Assembly (NCBI RefSeq): GCF_015670405.1
Contig: NZ_JADPBQ010000014.1
Coordinates: forward strand, 1-64,000
Reading direction: 5' to 3'
DNA: 64,000 nucleotides
Source of the DNA: Clostridium sp. 1001271B_151109_B4
Lineage (GTDB): Bacteria > Bacillota > Clostridia > Clostridiales > Clostridiaceae
Below, piece after piece: positions 52,222-61,222 of the stretch. The notes beneath the pieces were generated by a model. The model was not told where the DNA came from. It was given only the letters and a program-made list of their open reading frames with translations, and ran no database searches. Each line of letters opens with the position of its first letter. Position 1 is the first letter of the stretch. Made by a program: the position numbers and the translations under genes.

Positions 52222-52614
52222 TTAGCAATCGGAATTGCTTTCATCTACAGTAGGTGCTTCTATTAAAGTAGCAAAGATATATTCATGACGATGTCCATCT
52301 ACAGTTGTAGTATAGCCTTTTACTAGATGAACATGTTTTCCATTTCCTACATATATTGCAGGGCCTGTAGTATTACAGATTTTATGATGATGATCTACAA
52401 AATCTGTATTAGTGGCTAGCTTATGAACATGTGATCTACCATATTTTATAGCTTCACCAGTAACTCCAGCAAAACGATGGTTGTGTCTATCATCGCATTC
52501 TTCAGCAAACATTGTTGAACCTTCAAATTCATGAACATGATCATCTAAAGTATTTTCTGAATAATCATCACTTTCACAATTAGAATATCTACATTTATTA
52601 TATCTAGTACTCAT
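52222..52614 (-). CDS. YmaF-family His-rich protein
   Basis: 130 residues with repeated His motifs (DDHVHEFEG, DRHNHRFAGVTG, GRSHVHKL, VDHHHKI, GKHVHLVKG, GHRHEYIF) typical of the YmaF family. The spacing suggests metal binding by repeated HxH strands. Function unknown; some relatives are tied to spores. AGGAGGAAT lies upstream. Single gene. Confidence 0.88.
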   Translation of the reverse strand: MSTRYNKCRYSNCESDDYSENTLDDHVHEFEGSTMFAEECDDRHNHRFAGVTGEAIKYGRSHVHKLATNTDFVDHHHKICNTTGPAIYVGNGKHVHLVKGYTTTVDGHRHEYIFATLIEAPTVDESNSDC

Positions 52615-52698
52615 AAAAATTATTCCTCCTCATTTGTTGTTATAATATATAATATGACGATCCTAAAAAAGTTGACATAAATTTTTATTGAAAATATA

Positions 52699-53826
52699 TT
52701 AATTTATTGAATTTCTCCAGTAATTTAAAAAAATGATAATATCTTTTAAAGATGGACTTTTAGCATTTCTTACATAATAACCAGAAGTTGCAGTTCCTAA
52801 AACTAGTGACAGTTGAGTAGAAAGTCCTAATACTTGTCCAAAGCAGAAGCCAGCATTAAAATTATCTCCAGCACCTGTAGTTAATTTGGGATTTGGTTCG
52901 TAAGGCCCAGGAGTATAATAGTATTTTCCGTTACATACTGCACATGCTTCCTTTACAGGATGAATTACTAGTGTATGAATACTTAACCTTTTAGAAAGTT
53001 CTATTGTAAGAGTTTTTAAAGGAACTTTATTTTCTGATGAGGTTATTCCGAAAATTTCTCCAATTTCATAGGCTTCTTTTTCATTCAATCCTAAAATAAC
53101 ATTAAATTTAGATGAAAATTCTTTTAATAATGATAAAGCTTCTAAAACATCAGATTTTAATCTGTTTTCGGGATCAGCTAAATCGAAGAAAATATACTTA
53201 TTATCTTTTTTATTTAGATTAGGAAGTACTTCATTAATTAAACCTTTCCATATTTGAGTCATATAAGGAAGCATAGTCCAGTTCTCTAATCCAACTAAAG
53301 TTGAACTATCAATAATAGAGGTTAACTTTTCAACTCCGACTTTTTCTTTGATCTTATTCCAATTTACATCTTTTAAGCATTCACGTTTTCCAATCATAAG
53401 TTTTCCGTCTAAAAATTCAACTGCATCTGTAAGACCAGGATTTGAAATAGAAATTATATTACATTTTTTAGACATTTCACTGAAGACTGGATTAATGGAA
53501 TTTTCACCAAGAGCACCTATATAATTTATATTTAAGCCATAGGTGGCCAAAGCATTGCTCATAATAGGTCCATTACCACCAAGTTTGCTTTGAAGAGGAA
53601 TAAATTCAACATTTGAGCTTAGTCCGGCAGCTTTACTGATAAAATCACCGAATTCACTTAATGTTTCCATTCTAATATAGTTATTTGCATCAGTTCTTGT
53701 TTTGACTACATGAAGAATTTGATCAACAAATCCGTCTAATCCCATTAATGCATTAATATTTATATTATTATGTTGCTCTAGAAATGCAATTAAAGAGTTA
53801 AGGTCATTTTTTAAATTTTTATCCAA
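52699..53826 (-). CDS. PfkB-family carbohydrate kinase
   Basis: 375 residues. Start of the ribokinase fold: MGLDGFVDQILHVV; GGNGPIMSNALATYG is the substrate motif, and TTGAGDNFNAGFCFG holds the catalytic Asp and anion hole. It phosphorylates a sugar or nucleoside with ATP in the cytoplasm. It is longer than typical ribokinases (about 310), and no sugar genes sit beside it, so the substrate is open. GGAGGAAG ribosome site. Confidence 0.88.
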   Translation of the reverse strand: MDKNLKNDLNSLIAFLEQHNNININALMGLDGFVDQILHVVKTRTDANNYIRMETLSEFGDFISKAAGLSSNVEFIPLQSKLGGNGPIMSNALATYGLNINYIGALGENSINPVFSEMSKKCNIISISNPGLTDAVEFLDGKLMIGKRECLKDVNWNKIKEKVGVEKLTSIIDSSTLVGLENWTMLPYMTQIWKGLINEVLPNLNKKDNKYIFFDLADPENRLKSDVLEALSLLKEFSSKFNVILGLNEKEAYEIGEIFGITSSENKVPLKTLTIELSKRLSIHTLVIHPVKEACAVCNGKYYYTPGPYEPNPKLTTGAGDNFNAGFCFGQVLGLSTQLSLVLGTATSGYYVRNAKSPSLKDIIIFLNYWRNSIN

Positions 53827-54029
53827 TTAAACTTCCTCCAATCAATAAAAATAATATCTTTAAAAGCTGGTAATAAATAACGTAAAATTTAATTTCATAA
53901 TATATATATAGTGATTTAAAAAAATTATGTTAGTATTCTTTATTTTGATAAAATGATATAATATAAGTTAAATGAAATTAGTGCAAAAGAGAAAAAGAAG
54001 TTAGGATTTAGATTAAGGAATGGTAAAAC

Positions 54030-54614
54030 ATGCAGGAGAGAATAGACTACAAAAAAATAGATTTTAATTCAGCAAGAGATGTATTAGGTGGTAAGAATGT
54101 TGTTTTTACAGGGAGAGGATTTTTAGTAAGAGGAGAACTTATGAGACTTGCGAGGCAGGCTGGAGCAAATGTAGATACTATAGTAACAAAAAAGTGTGAT
54201 ATTTTAATTGTTGGGGAAAAACCAGGTAGCAAGCTAAGAAAAGCAAAAATTTTAGGGTGTGAAATAATTACTACAAATGATTTCAAAGATATTTTAGAAG
54301 GCAAAATAAGTAAAGTAGAAAATGATATTGATGAAGATATATTAAATATAAATAGTAATGATAATATTAATGAAGGTATATATATTTTAAGAAAAAATAT
54401 ATTATTGCTTATAAATAATGAAGCTATTAAAATGAAAACTATTAGAAATATAAAATTAAATGGTGGAAATATTATAGATAATTTTGATAAAGAAAAGGTT
54501 GATTTAATAGTTTATCAGCCAAACTCTAAAATTGCTAATATTTTAGATAAAGCTAAAAAGGATAATATAAATACAATTAGTTTAGGGGTTTTTAATAAAA
54601 TGCTTATGAGTTGA
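54030..54614 (+). CDS. Tandem BRCT-domain protein
   Basis: 194 residues. The first BRCT domain (about 15-90: LGGKNVVFTGRGFLVRGELMRLARQAGANVDTIVTKKCDILIVGE) resembles that of NAD-dependent DNA ligase and of standalone BRCT proteins. A divergent second BRCT (about 118-190: NIKLNGGNIIDNFDKEKVDLIVYQPN) follows. It probably binds DNA or nicked ends. There is no nuclease or ligase domain. It lies 30 bases before the PHP gene. Confidence 0.82.
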   Translation: MQERIDYKKIDFNSARDVLGGKNVVFTGRGFLVRGELMRLARQAGANVDTIVTKKCDILIVGEKPGSKLRKAKILGCEIITTNDFKDILEGKISKVENDIDEDILNINSNDNINEGIYILRKNILLLINNEAIKMKTIRNIKLNGGNIIDNFDKEKVDLIVYQPNSKIANILDKAKKDNINTISLGVFNKMLMS

Positions 54615-54644
54615 TTAATAAAATAATTTGGGGAGGAAAATAAG

Positions 54645-55439
54645 TTGAATAATAAGAGGGATGGACATGTACACAGTTATTATTGTCCACATGGAAGTAA
54701 TGATAGGTTTGAAGCGTATTTAAGGAAGGCAATAGAATTAGGAATAGAAGAAATTACATTTACAGAGCATATGACTATGCCAGAGGATTTAACTTTAGAT
54801 GGAGTAGATAGGGAATATTTAAATTCTTCTGCTCCAAATATAGAAGAGATGAAAAAGTACTTAAAAGAAGTAAGTAATTATAAAGAAGAATATAAAAATA
54901 AAATTAAAATAAACATTGGGTTAGAAGTAGATTATTTAGAGGGATATGAAGAATTTACAACTGCTATGCTTAATGAATATGGAAGGTATTTAGACGATGC
55001 ACTTATATCTATTCATATAGGAATGTATGAGGGGAAGTATTATGCATTTGATTGTATTGAGTCATTTGAAGCATTACTAAATAAAATCGGGGGTGTAGAA
55101 AAAATATACAATTTATATTATAATACCTTATTGAAGGGAATAAAAAGTAATTTAGGAAATTACAAGCCTAAAAGGATTGGACATCCTACATTAATTAGAA
55201 TATTTAATAAGTTATATCCTATTGACTATAAAAATGATAAATTATTTGAAGAAATAATTAAGGAAGTCAAATTAAGAAATTATGAATTGGACTATAATAC
55301 AGCTGGATTAAGAAAACAGTATTGTGGAGAAATATATCCAAGTGGTGATTTGTATGATTTAGCGATAAAAAATAATATACAAATGGTTTATGGATCTGAT
55401 TCTCATGAAGCTAAGGATGTTGGATTTAACTTCAAATAA
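54645..55439 (+). CDS. PHP-domain histidinol-phosphatase-like protein (HisJ family)
   Basis: 264 residues. Metal ligands of the PHP fold: GHVHSYYCPHG at the start, FTEHMT (about 41), GLEVDYLE (about 89), SIHIG (about 125), GHPTLIR (about 178) and the final GSDSHEAKDVG. TTG start after GGGGAGG. The end is abrupt after NFK, perhaps 10-15 residues shorter than usual. No his genes nearby, so the natural phosphate ester is uncertain. Confidence 0.85.
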   Translation: MNNKRDGHVHSYYCPHGSNDRFEAYLRKAIELGIEEITFTEHMTMPEDLTLDGVDREYLNSSAPNIEEMKKYLKEVSNYKEEYKNKIKINIGLEVDYLEGYEEFTTAMLNEYGRYLDDALISIHIGMYEGKYYAFDCIESFEALLNKIGGVEKIYNLYYNTLLKGIKSNLGNYKPKRIGHPTLIRIFNKLYPIDYKNDKLFEEIIKEVKLRNYELDYNTAGLRKQYCGEIYPSGDLYDLAIKNNIQMVYGSDSHEAKDVGFNFK

Positions 55440-55458
55440 TATAATTGGAGGAAGAGAT

Positions 55459-56130
55459 ATGGGAAGCATAAGGTTAAAAAAAATAATTGCAGTTGCCATG
55501 ATATTTGTTATGGGGTCATCAGTTTATGGATGTACAAGTACAAATGCTTCTGGTAGCCAAAATGATAATATTGTAGTTGAAGATTCAAACAATAACAATA
55601 GTGGTAATAATGATATTGTGGTTGAAGATGATGAAAATGAGCAACAAATAAGCAATACAGAAGAAAATTATGATGATGAATCTAAGATAGAGTTGTTTAA
55701 ATTATACTCTAAGGATGCAGAGCAGGGAGCAGAAATTTATTTAGGTGAAGTTGAGATTGATGAAAATGAATCATTAGAAAATAAATTAGCACAAATTGCA
55801 ACTGTATTAAGTGAAGAAGCTTTTGACAACTTACCAATATCAATTACTGAAATCAAAGACGTAGATGGAAAGAAGATTGCGGTATTTAATTTAGATGAAA
55901 TAGGTAACAATGCAGGTGATGTTCAATTTTCAGATTATGAAGGTATAAGTTGGTATAATAATTTCTTTGCAGGATCAACAGGTGGAGATATAACTCAATA
56001 TACTTTAATAAGAAACTTATTACAAAGAGATTATACAGGTGAATGGATTGATGGTGTAGAGTTTACATACAAAGGTTCTAAAATTGAGTTTGATCATGTT
56101 CCAGACTTAGGAGAAATTACTTACAGATAG
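55459..56130 (+). CDS. GerMN-domain lipoprotein
   Basis: 223 residues. Signal peptide (LKKIIAVAMIFVMGSSVYGC) with a lipobox Cys, an Asn/Asp/Glu-rich linker (about 25-80), then a GerMN-like domain (about 85-215: IELFKLYSKDAEQGAEIYLGEVEID, IKDVDGKKIAVFNLDE, FSDYEGISW). GerMN domains occur in spore and germination lipoproteins. ATG 55459 follows TTGGAGGAAG; the longer frame into the previous gene is not needed. It is last in the BRCT-PHP-lipoprotein run. Confidence 0.78.
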   Translation: MGSIRLKKIIAVAMIFVMGSSVYGCTSTNASGSQNDNIVVEDSNNNNSGNNDIVVEDDENEQQISNTEENYDDESKIELFKLYSKDAEQGAEIYLGEVEIDENESLENKLAQIATVLSEEAFDNLPISITEIKDVDGKKIAVFNLDEIGNNAGDVQFSDYEGISWYNNFFAGSTGGDITQYTLIRNLLQRDYTGEWIDGVEFTYKGSKIEFDHVPDLGEITYR

Positions 56131-56151
56131 ATAATATTCTAAATTAAAATT

Positions 56152-56189
56152 TTAAAGGTTGTATCATAATTGATGCAACCTTTATTTTA
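56152..56189 (+). terminator. Terminator after GerMN lipoprotein
   Basis: AAAGGTTGTATCA pairs with TGATGCAACCTTT (one G-U), then ATTTTA. Confidence 0.85.
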
Positions 56190-56275
56190 CATGATATAAA
56201 CTATTTTAAATAGTTGCTTTTATTATATAATTTAAGTAAAATAAGTTTTGTTATTAAAAATATGAGGTGATAAAT

Positions 56276-57145
56276 ATGAGTGGTATAGCAGGTAATGGGT
56301 GCGCAAGAATAGTACCAGAAGAAGCTAAAAAGACTCTTGAAGAAATAGAAAGAAGTATTGTTAAAAGATATAGAAAGCCAATATGGTCGAAATTTATAAA
56401 AGCAGTTAAGGATTATCAATTAATAGAAGAAGGCGATAAGATAGCGGTTGCAATTTCCGGTGGCAAAGACTCACTACTAATGGCAAAGTTATTTCAAGAA
56501 TTAAAAAAACATGGTCAAGTAAATTTTGATGTAGAATTTATAGCAATGGATCCAGGATATCATCCACAAATAAAAGATTTACTAATAGAAAACTGTGAGC
56601 ATTTAAACATTCCAGTACATATTTATGAATCGAAAATTTTTGAAATAATTGATGAAAAAGCAAAAGACTATCCATGTTACCTTTGTGCAAGAATGAGAAG
56701 AGGATCATTATATAATAAGGCTAGAGAATTAGGATGTAATAAGCTTGCATTAGGACATCACTATAATGATGTAATTGAAACAACTATGCTAAATGTTCTT
56801 TATGCAGGAAACTTTAAAACAATGTTACCTAAATTAAAGGCTGATAACTTTGAAGGAATTGAACTTATAAGACCACTTTATTATGTAGAAGAGGAAGCAA
56901 TTATAAGATTTATTAAGTATACAGGATTATGGCCACTTAATTGTGCTTGTATGGTTGCTGCAGAAAAAATTGGGAATAAGAGACACGAAATTAAAGATAT
57001 GATAGCAGAATTAAAGAAAAACTTTAATGATGTTGACAAATCTATATTTAAGGCTGCAGCAAATGTTAATATGAATTCTATTTTAGGATGGGAAAAAGAT
57101 GGAGAAAAATATTCATTTTTAGATCCAGAAAACCCAAAGAAATAA
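56276..57145 (+). CDS. TtcA-family PP-loop ATPase (second copy)
   Basis: 289 residues. PP-loop SGGKDS near residue 63, Cys pair YPCYLCARMRRG (about 141-145), LGHHYNDVIET and a late Cys cluster (LNCACMVAAEK). This matches the TtcA tRNA-cytidine thiolation family. It has an N-terminal extension (GIAGNGCARIVPEEAKKTLEEIERSIVKRYRKP) absent from the copy at 38857-39597. ATG 56276 follows GAGGTG; GTG 56267 lies within that site. Confidence 0.87.
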   Translation: MSGIAGNGCARIVPEEAKKTLEEIERSIVKRYRKPIWSKFIKAVKDYQLIEEGDKIAVAISGGKDSLLMAKLFQELKKHGQVNFDVEFIAMDPGYHPQIKDLLIENCEHLNIPVHIYESKIFEIIDEKAKDYPCYLCARMRRGSLYNKARELGCNKLALGHHYNDVIETTMLNVLYAGNFKTMLPKLKADNFEGIELIRPLYYVEEEAIIRFIKYTGLWPLNCACMVAAEKIGNKRHEIKDMIAELKKNFNDVDKSIFKAAANVNMNSILGWEKDGEKYSFLDPENPKK

Positions 57146-57215
57146 ATTAATAAAGCAGAATAAAACAGGGTAGGTTGCTAATACTAAATATATAATATTT
57201 AGTGGAGGTGTTGTT

Positions 57216-57326
57216 ATGGCTAAGAAAGGTCAAGAAGCCACTTGGGAAAATGATCATTTTAAAGGGGCAAAGAAACCAAGAGCAGCAAAAGTACCAGAAG
57301 TAAATCCAGTTGGAAATGGAAAATAG
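57216..57326 (+). CDS. Small basic protein (36 aa)
   Basis: MAKKGQEATWENDHF, then KGAKKPRAAKVPEV. TGGAGGTG lies nine bases before the ATG, and a strong hairpin follows. Charged, no membrane segment. I recognise no family, but the ribosome site and codon pattern support a real gene. Confidence 0.6.
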   Translation: MAKKGQEATWENDHFKGAKKPRAAKVPEVNPVGNGK

Positions 57327-57358
57327 CATAAATTTTTATATAAAGTAAATATAAACTT

Positions 57359-57403
57359 AATTCTAACCTTAAGGTGAAGTTTTAACTCTACTTTAAGGTT
57401 AGA
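57359..57403 (+). terminator. Hairpin after the 36-aa gene
   Basis: AATTCTAACCTTA and its complement TAAGGTTAGAATT form a long stem; the T-run is weak, so it may stabilise RNA rather than end it. Confidence 0.5.
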
Positions 57404-57500
57404 ATTGGTTATACAAAAAGTGCACTTAGTTTAGTGGTATCTATTAGTATTACCACCTAAAAAGAACAAGTATTATGACGGTTAGCAATTAGATAAATAA

Positions 57501-57547
57501 AAAAATAAGCTAAAGTACTAAAAAGGTATGTACTTTAGCTTATTTTC
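57501..57547. terminator. Strong terminator hairpin
   Basis: AAAATAAGCTAAAGTAC pairs with GTACTTTAGCTTATTTT. Confidence 0.8.
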
Positions 57548-57621
57548 ATATAAAATATAAGAGTGGGGAAAATTTGGATAATGTATAATTGAAATAACAT
57601 ATTTAGATTATGGAGGTAAAA

Positions 57622-57810
57622 ATGGATAAAGAAACACTAATGAAAATGGATCCTAATATACTAGTAAGTATGGTTAATATGAAGTTAAGAGATTATTATT
57701 CAAGTTTAGACCAGTATTGTGACGATATTGGGCTTGAAAGAGAATATATTGAAAAGAGACTTGGAAGTATTGGATATAAATATTGTTCAGATATTAATCA
57801 GTTCAAATAA
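57622..57810 (+). CDS. DUF4250 protein
   Basis: 62 residues: MDPNILVSMVNMKLRDYYSS and LDQYCDDIGLEREYIEKRLG are the DUF4250 pattern. ATG 57622 has TGGAGG just upstream; the ATG at 57610 overlaps that site. Small helical protein of unknown function found across Clostridia. Confidence 0.82.
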   Translation: MDKETLMKMDPNILVSMVNMKLRDYYSSLDQYCDDIGLEREYIEKRLGSIGYKYCSDINQFK

Positions 57811-57866
57811 TTTATTAAGTAATAATATTAATGGGTAGATAGAAAATTTAAAAAGAGGTGAAGAAT

Positions 57867-57977
57867 ATGAAATTAAAAAAAATAGGAAAAATTGCGGTGG
57901 TTATTGCTGCGTCAACAGCATTGGTTACTACTTTAATTAATGACAGGAAAAATAAAGAACGTACAAGTAATGACTAG
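57867..57977 (+). CDS. Small single-membrane-segment protein (36 aa)
   Basis: KLKKIGKIAVVIAASTALVT followed by TLINDRKNKERTSND: a basic start, one hydrophobic helix and a charged tail. AGAGGTGAAG lies upstream. No family recognised. It lies 39 bases before the broken GGDEF-EAL gene. Confidence 0.5.
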   Translation: MKLKKIGKIAVVIAASTALVTTLINDRKNKERTSND

Positions 57978-58016
57978 TAATACATTTACTAAGATATGTA
58001 AAATAGGGGTAATAAT

Positions 58017-59711
58017 ATGAATATAATCAAGGGGAAAGAGGTTGCAAAAAGAAATATATCATCAACTATAGAGAAATAATATGGAGCGATTATTTTTATT
58101 GATATAAAAAATGAAAAAGTTAGTTTATGTGGCAACTTAGAAAGTATATTCCAGATGAAATGTAATAATCTTGATATTTCAATAAATAAATTTTGTGATT
58201 ATATTCATGAAAAGCATGTTGAAAAATTTCTTTGTTTATTTAACGAAGATAATTTAACTAAAAATAATTTTAAGTTACAGATAAAAAATCATTGCCCTGA
58301 AAAAGTTAAGTGGATTAAAATTCATTTAAATAAAGTAGTAATTGAAAATGAAGTTATAGGATATGAAGGATACGTTAGTGAGATAGTTGATTTAAATGGA
58401 GATGAAAGTGAAGTAGCATTTTTAGAAAACATACCATATTTGGATGAAGTTACAGGATTACATAAAAGAATTTATTTAAAGGATAAATTAGATGTTTATT
58501 TAGAAATAAATAAAAACTCTGATAATAAAGGTGCATTAATTATATTAGGATTAGATAATTTTAAATATATAAATGATACTTTTGGAGTTACATATGGAGA
58601 TAAATACCTAAAATCAGTTACTAAAGAGCTTAAAAATAAGCTTATCAGTGATGATTATATTTGTAAACTTGAAGGTGATGAGTTTTTAATATTTTTACAT
58701 AATGCTACAACGTTAAGGGAGATTGAAACTAAAGCACAATTTATTATAGATGTTTTTAATAAATCGTATAACATAGAAGGAAAGCAAGTGCATGTTACAA
58801 CTAGTATAGGAGTAGCAATTTATCCAGATGATGGATATGATTTTGATGAGTTAATAAAAAATGCAGATGCAGCAATGTATGAAGCAAAAACAAAGGGGAA
58901 CAATCAGTATCAATTTTTTAATGATAGTATTGCACAAGCCATGGATAGGGCATATAAAATACAAAATAATTTAATGAGTGCAATTGAAAATGAAGAAATG
59001 TATGTTGTATTTCAACCAAAAGTAATTTTAGCTCATGAGAAAGTAAATGGATTTGAAGCACTAATTAGATGGAATAATAAGGAGATTGGAAATGTGCCTC
59101 CAAGTGAGTTAATTCCAGTTGTTGAAAATAATGGAATGATAGTACCTTTAGGAAATTTTGTTTTATGGGAAGTTTTTAAGAAAATTGATTTACTATTAAA
59201 ATCAGGGTATTCAAATTTTAAAATTGCAGTAAACTTATCAGATATGTAACTGAGAGACCGAGAGTTAATAAATTATGTTAAATACTTATGTGATATTTAT
59301 AAGATTGATGGTAGGTATATTGAGTTTGAAATAACTGAAGGGATATTAATCAAATCCTATGAAGATACATTAAGATCTTTATATGATTTAAAAAAACTTG
59401 GTGCAACCATAGCATTAGATGACTTTGGTACAGGATATTCATCATTAAACTATTTAACTAAGCTTCCAATTGATGCATTGAAGATTGATAGGAGTTTTGT
59501 TATTGATATGGTAGAAAATCATAAAAGTAGATGGATTGTAGAAAATATAATCCAATTATCTCATAAATTAGGTATAGAAGTTGTAGCTGAAGGAGTAGAA
59601 CTTGAAGAGCAAGTTGATTATTTAAAATCAATTTTATGTGATATTGTTCAAGGATATTTTTATAGCAAACCTGAGACATTTGAGAAAGTGGTAGATTTAT
59701 TAGAAAAATAA
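58017..59711 (+). pseudogene. GGDEF-EAL cyclic-di-GMP enzyme interrupted by two in-frame TAA codons
   Basis: One frame of 565 codons from ATG 58017 to 59711 is intact apart from TAA at 58077-58079 and TAA at 59247-59249. Frames between and after the stops keep family sequence. A PAS-like N-terminus is followed by a GGDEF domain whose motif is KLEGDEF (EGDEF rather than GGDEF). The EAL domain has FEALIRW, then NLSDM-stop-LRDREL, EFEITEG, DDFGTGYSS, KIDRSFV and EGVELEEQ. EAL catalytic residues are therefore present but split by the second stop. Family members usually have Gln at that position, so CAA to TAA is likely. Readthrough or sequencing error cannot be excluded. Confidence 0.8.
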
Positions 59712-59732
59712 TTAGATAATTATTAGGTAAAT

Positions 59733-59770
59733 AAAATAGGAGTGATAAAATTTTTATTACTTCTATTTTA
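59733..59770 (+). terminator. Terminator after GGDEF-EAL pseudogene
   Basis: AAAATAGGAGTGATAAAA pairs with TTTTATTACTTCTATTTT (two G-U). Confidence 0.7.
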
Positions 59771-59800
59771 TTGTGAAAAAATATAGAAGGAGAAAGATAC

Positions 59801-61165
59801 ATGAAGAGAAAAGTTGATTTAGTTTCAGGGAATATAATAAAAACATTAATAGCGTTATCTTTACCAATATTGGGGACATCGTTTATTCAAATGGCATATA
59901 GTTTAGTAGATATGATATGGATTGGAAAAGCCGGAAGTGCCGCTGTTGCTGCTGTTGGGACAGCTGGTTTTTTTGCATGGTTTGGAAATTCCTTAGTTTT
60001 AATAACGAAGACTGGTGCCGAAGTTGGAGTGTCACAAGCTATAGGTAAAAATGATGAAAAGGAGAGAAATTCATATGTATATAGCAGTATAGCATTATGT
60101 GTTGTAATGTCAATTATATATGGAATTATTTTAATTTTATTTAGGAATGAACTTATAGGTTTCTTTAATTTAGGCGATTCAAATATAATAAAGATGTCTT
60201 TAGAATATTTAATTATTATTGCATTAGGAATGATATGTGCTTTTTTAAATCCACAGCTAACAGGGATATTTACTGCTTCAGGAAATAGTAAAACTCCATT
60301 TGTAGTAAATACTATAGGACTAGTAATGAATATAGTTTTAGATCCAATTTTAATATTTGGATTTGCTGGGATTAAGCCATTGGGTGTAGTAGGTGCAGCT
60401 TTGGCAACAGTATTATCACAACTTCTAGTTACTATTATATTTATATATACATTTATTAAAAATGGATATAACTTTAGTTTTAGTAATAAGAAATTTATTA
60501 CTTTAGAGTATATAAAAAATATATGTATATTTGGAGGGCCAACAGCAATTCAAAATTGTTTATTTACATTTTTCTCAATGCTCCTTGGAAGAATTGTAGC
60601 TAGTGCAGGACCAGTTTCAATAGCAGTTCAAAAAGTTGGATCACAAATAGAATCTATTTCGTGGATGACTGCTGGAGGATTTGCAAGTGCATTAACCGCA
60701 TTTATTGGACAAAACTATGGAGCTAAGAAATGGGATAGGGTATTAAATGGATATAAGGTTACACTATTTATTTCTTGTTTATTAGGAGTATTTACCACAA
60801 TATTATTAGTGTTCTTTGGTGGGGGTATTTTTTCAATATTTATAAATGAAGGTGAAGCAATAGCTCAAGGAATTGATTATTTGAAAATTTTAGGCTATTC
60901 TCAATTGTTTATGTGTTTGGAAATAACAACATCAGGAGCATTTTATGGAGTTGGAAAAACTGTTACTCCATCAATAATAAGTATTATTTTTACTGGTTTA
61001 AGGGTACCTTTGGCTATAATTTTATTTAGACCAGAGATTTTAGGGATAAATGGAGTATGGTGGAGTATTAGTGGAACAAGCATAGTAAAAGGAATATTAC
61101 TTGTAGTGCTGTTTTCATTAATAGTAATAAGACCACTAAAAAAACAAATAAGCATAGAAGTTTAA
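59801..61165 (+). CDS. MATE-family efflux transporter
   Basis: 454 residues, about twelve membrane helices in two MatE halves. Family features: IIKTLIALSLPILGTSFIQMAYSLVDMIWIGKAG, GFFAWFGNSLVLITKTGAEVGVSQAIG, and the second-half FGGPTAIQNCLFTFFSMLLGR with ASALTAFIGQNYGAKK. It exports drugs or organic cations using a sodium or proton gradient. AGAAGGAGAAAG ribosome site. Single gene. Confidence 0.93.
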   Translation: MKRKVDLVSGNIIKTLIALSLPILGTSFIQMAYSLVDMIWIGKAGSAAVAAVGTAGFFAWFGNSLVLITKTGAEVGVSQAIGKNDEKERNSYVYSSIALCVVMSIIYGIILILFRNELIGFFNLGDSNIIKMSLEYLIIIALGMICAFLNPQLTGIFTASGNSKTPFVVNTIGLVMNIVLDPILIFGFAGIKPLGVVGAALATVLSQLLVTIIFIYTFIKNGYNFSFSNKKFITLEYIKNICIFGGPTAIQNCLFTFFSMLLGRIVASAGPVSIAVQKVGSQIESISWMTAGGFASALTAFIGQNYGAKKWDRVLNGYKVTLFISCLLGVFTTILLVFFGGGIFSIFINEGEAIAQGIDYLKILGYSQLFMCLEITTSGAFYGVGKTVTPSIISIIFTGLRVPLAIILFRPEILGINGVWWSISGTSIVKGILLVVLFSLIVIRPLKKQISIEV

Positions 61166-61174
61166 AATAATCAA

Positions 61175-61220
61175 AAAAAGGCTCATGTTAAAATATTAGA
61201 AGTAACATGAGCTTTTTATT
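61175..61220. terminator. Bidirectional terminator
   Basis: AAAAAGGCTCATGTTA pairs with TAACATGAGCTTTTT between convergent genes. Confidence 0.88.
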
Positions 61221-61222
61221 TA

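Noticed and set aside
55390-55458. Upstream extension of the GerMN lipoprotein into the PHP gene
   Set aside because: The extension would hide the signal peptide; ATG 55459 has a good ribosome site and gives a proper lipobox N-terminus.
58077-59249. Selenocysteine or pyrrolysine recoding in the GGDEF-EAL gene
   Set aside because: Both stops are TAA, not TGA or TAG, and family members do not use such residues there.
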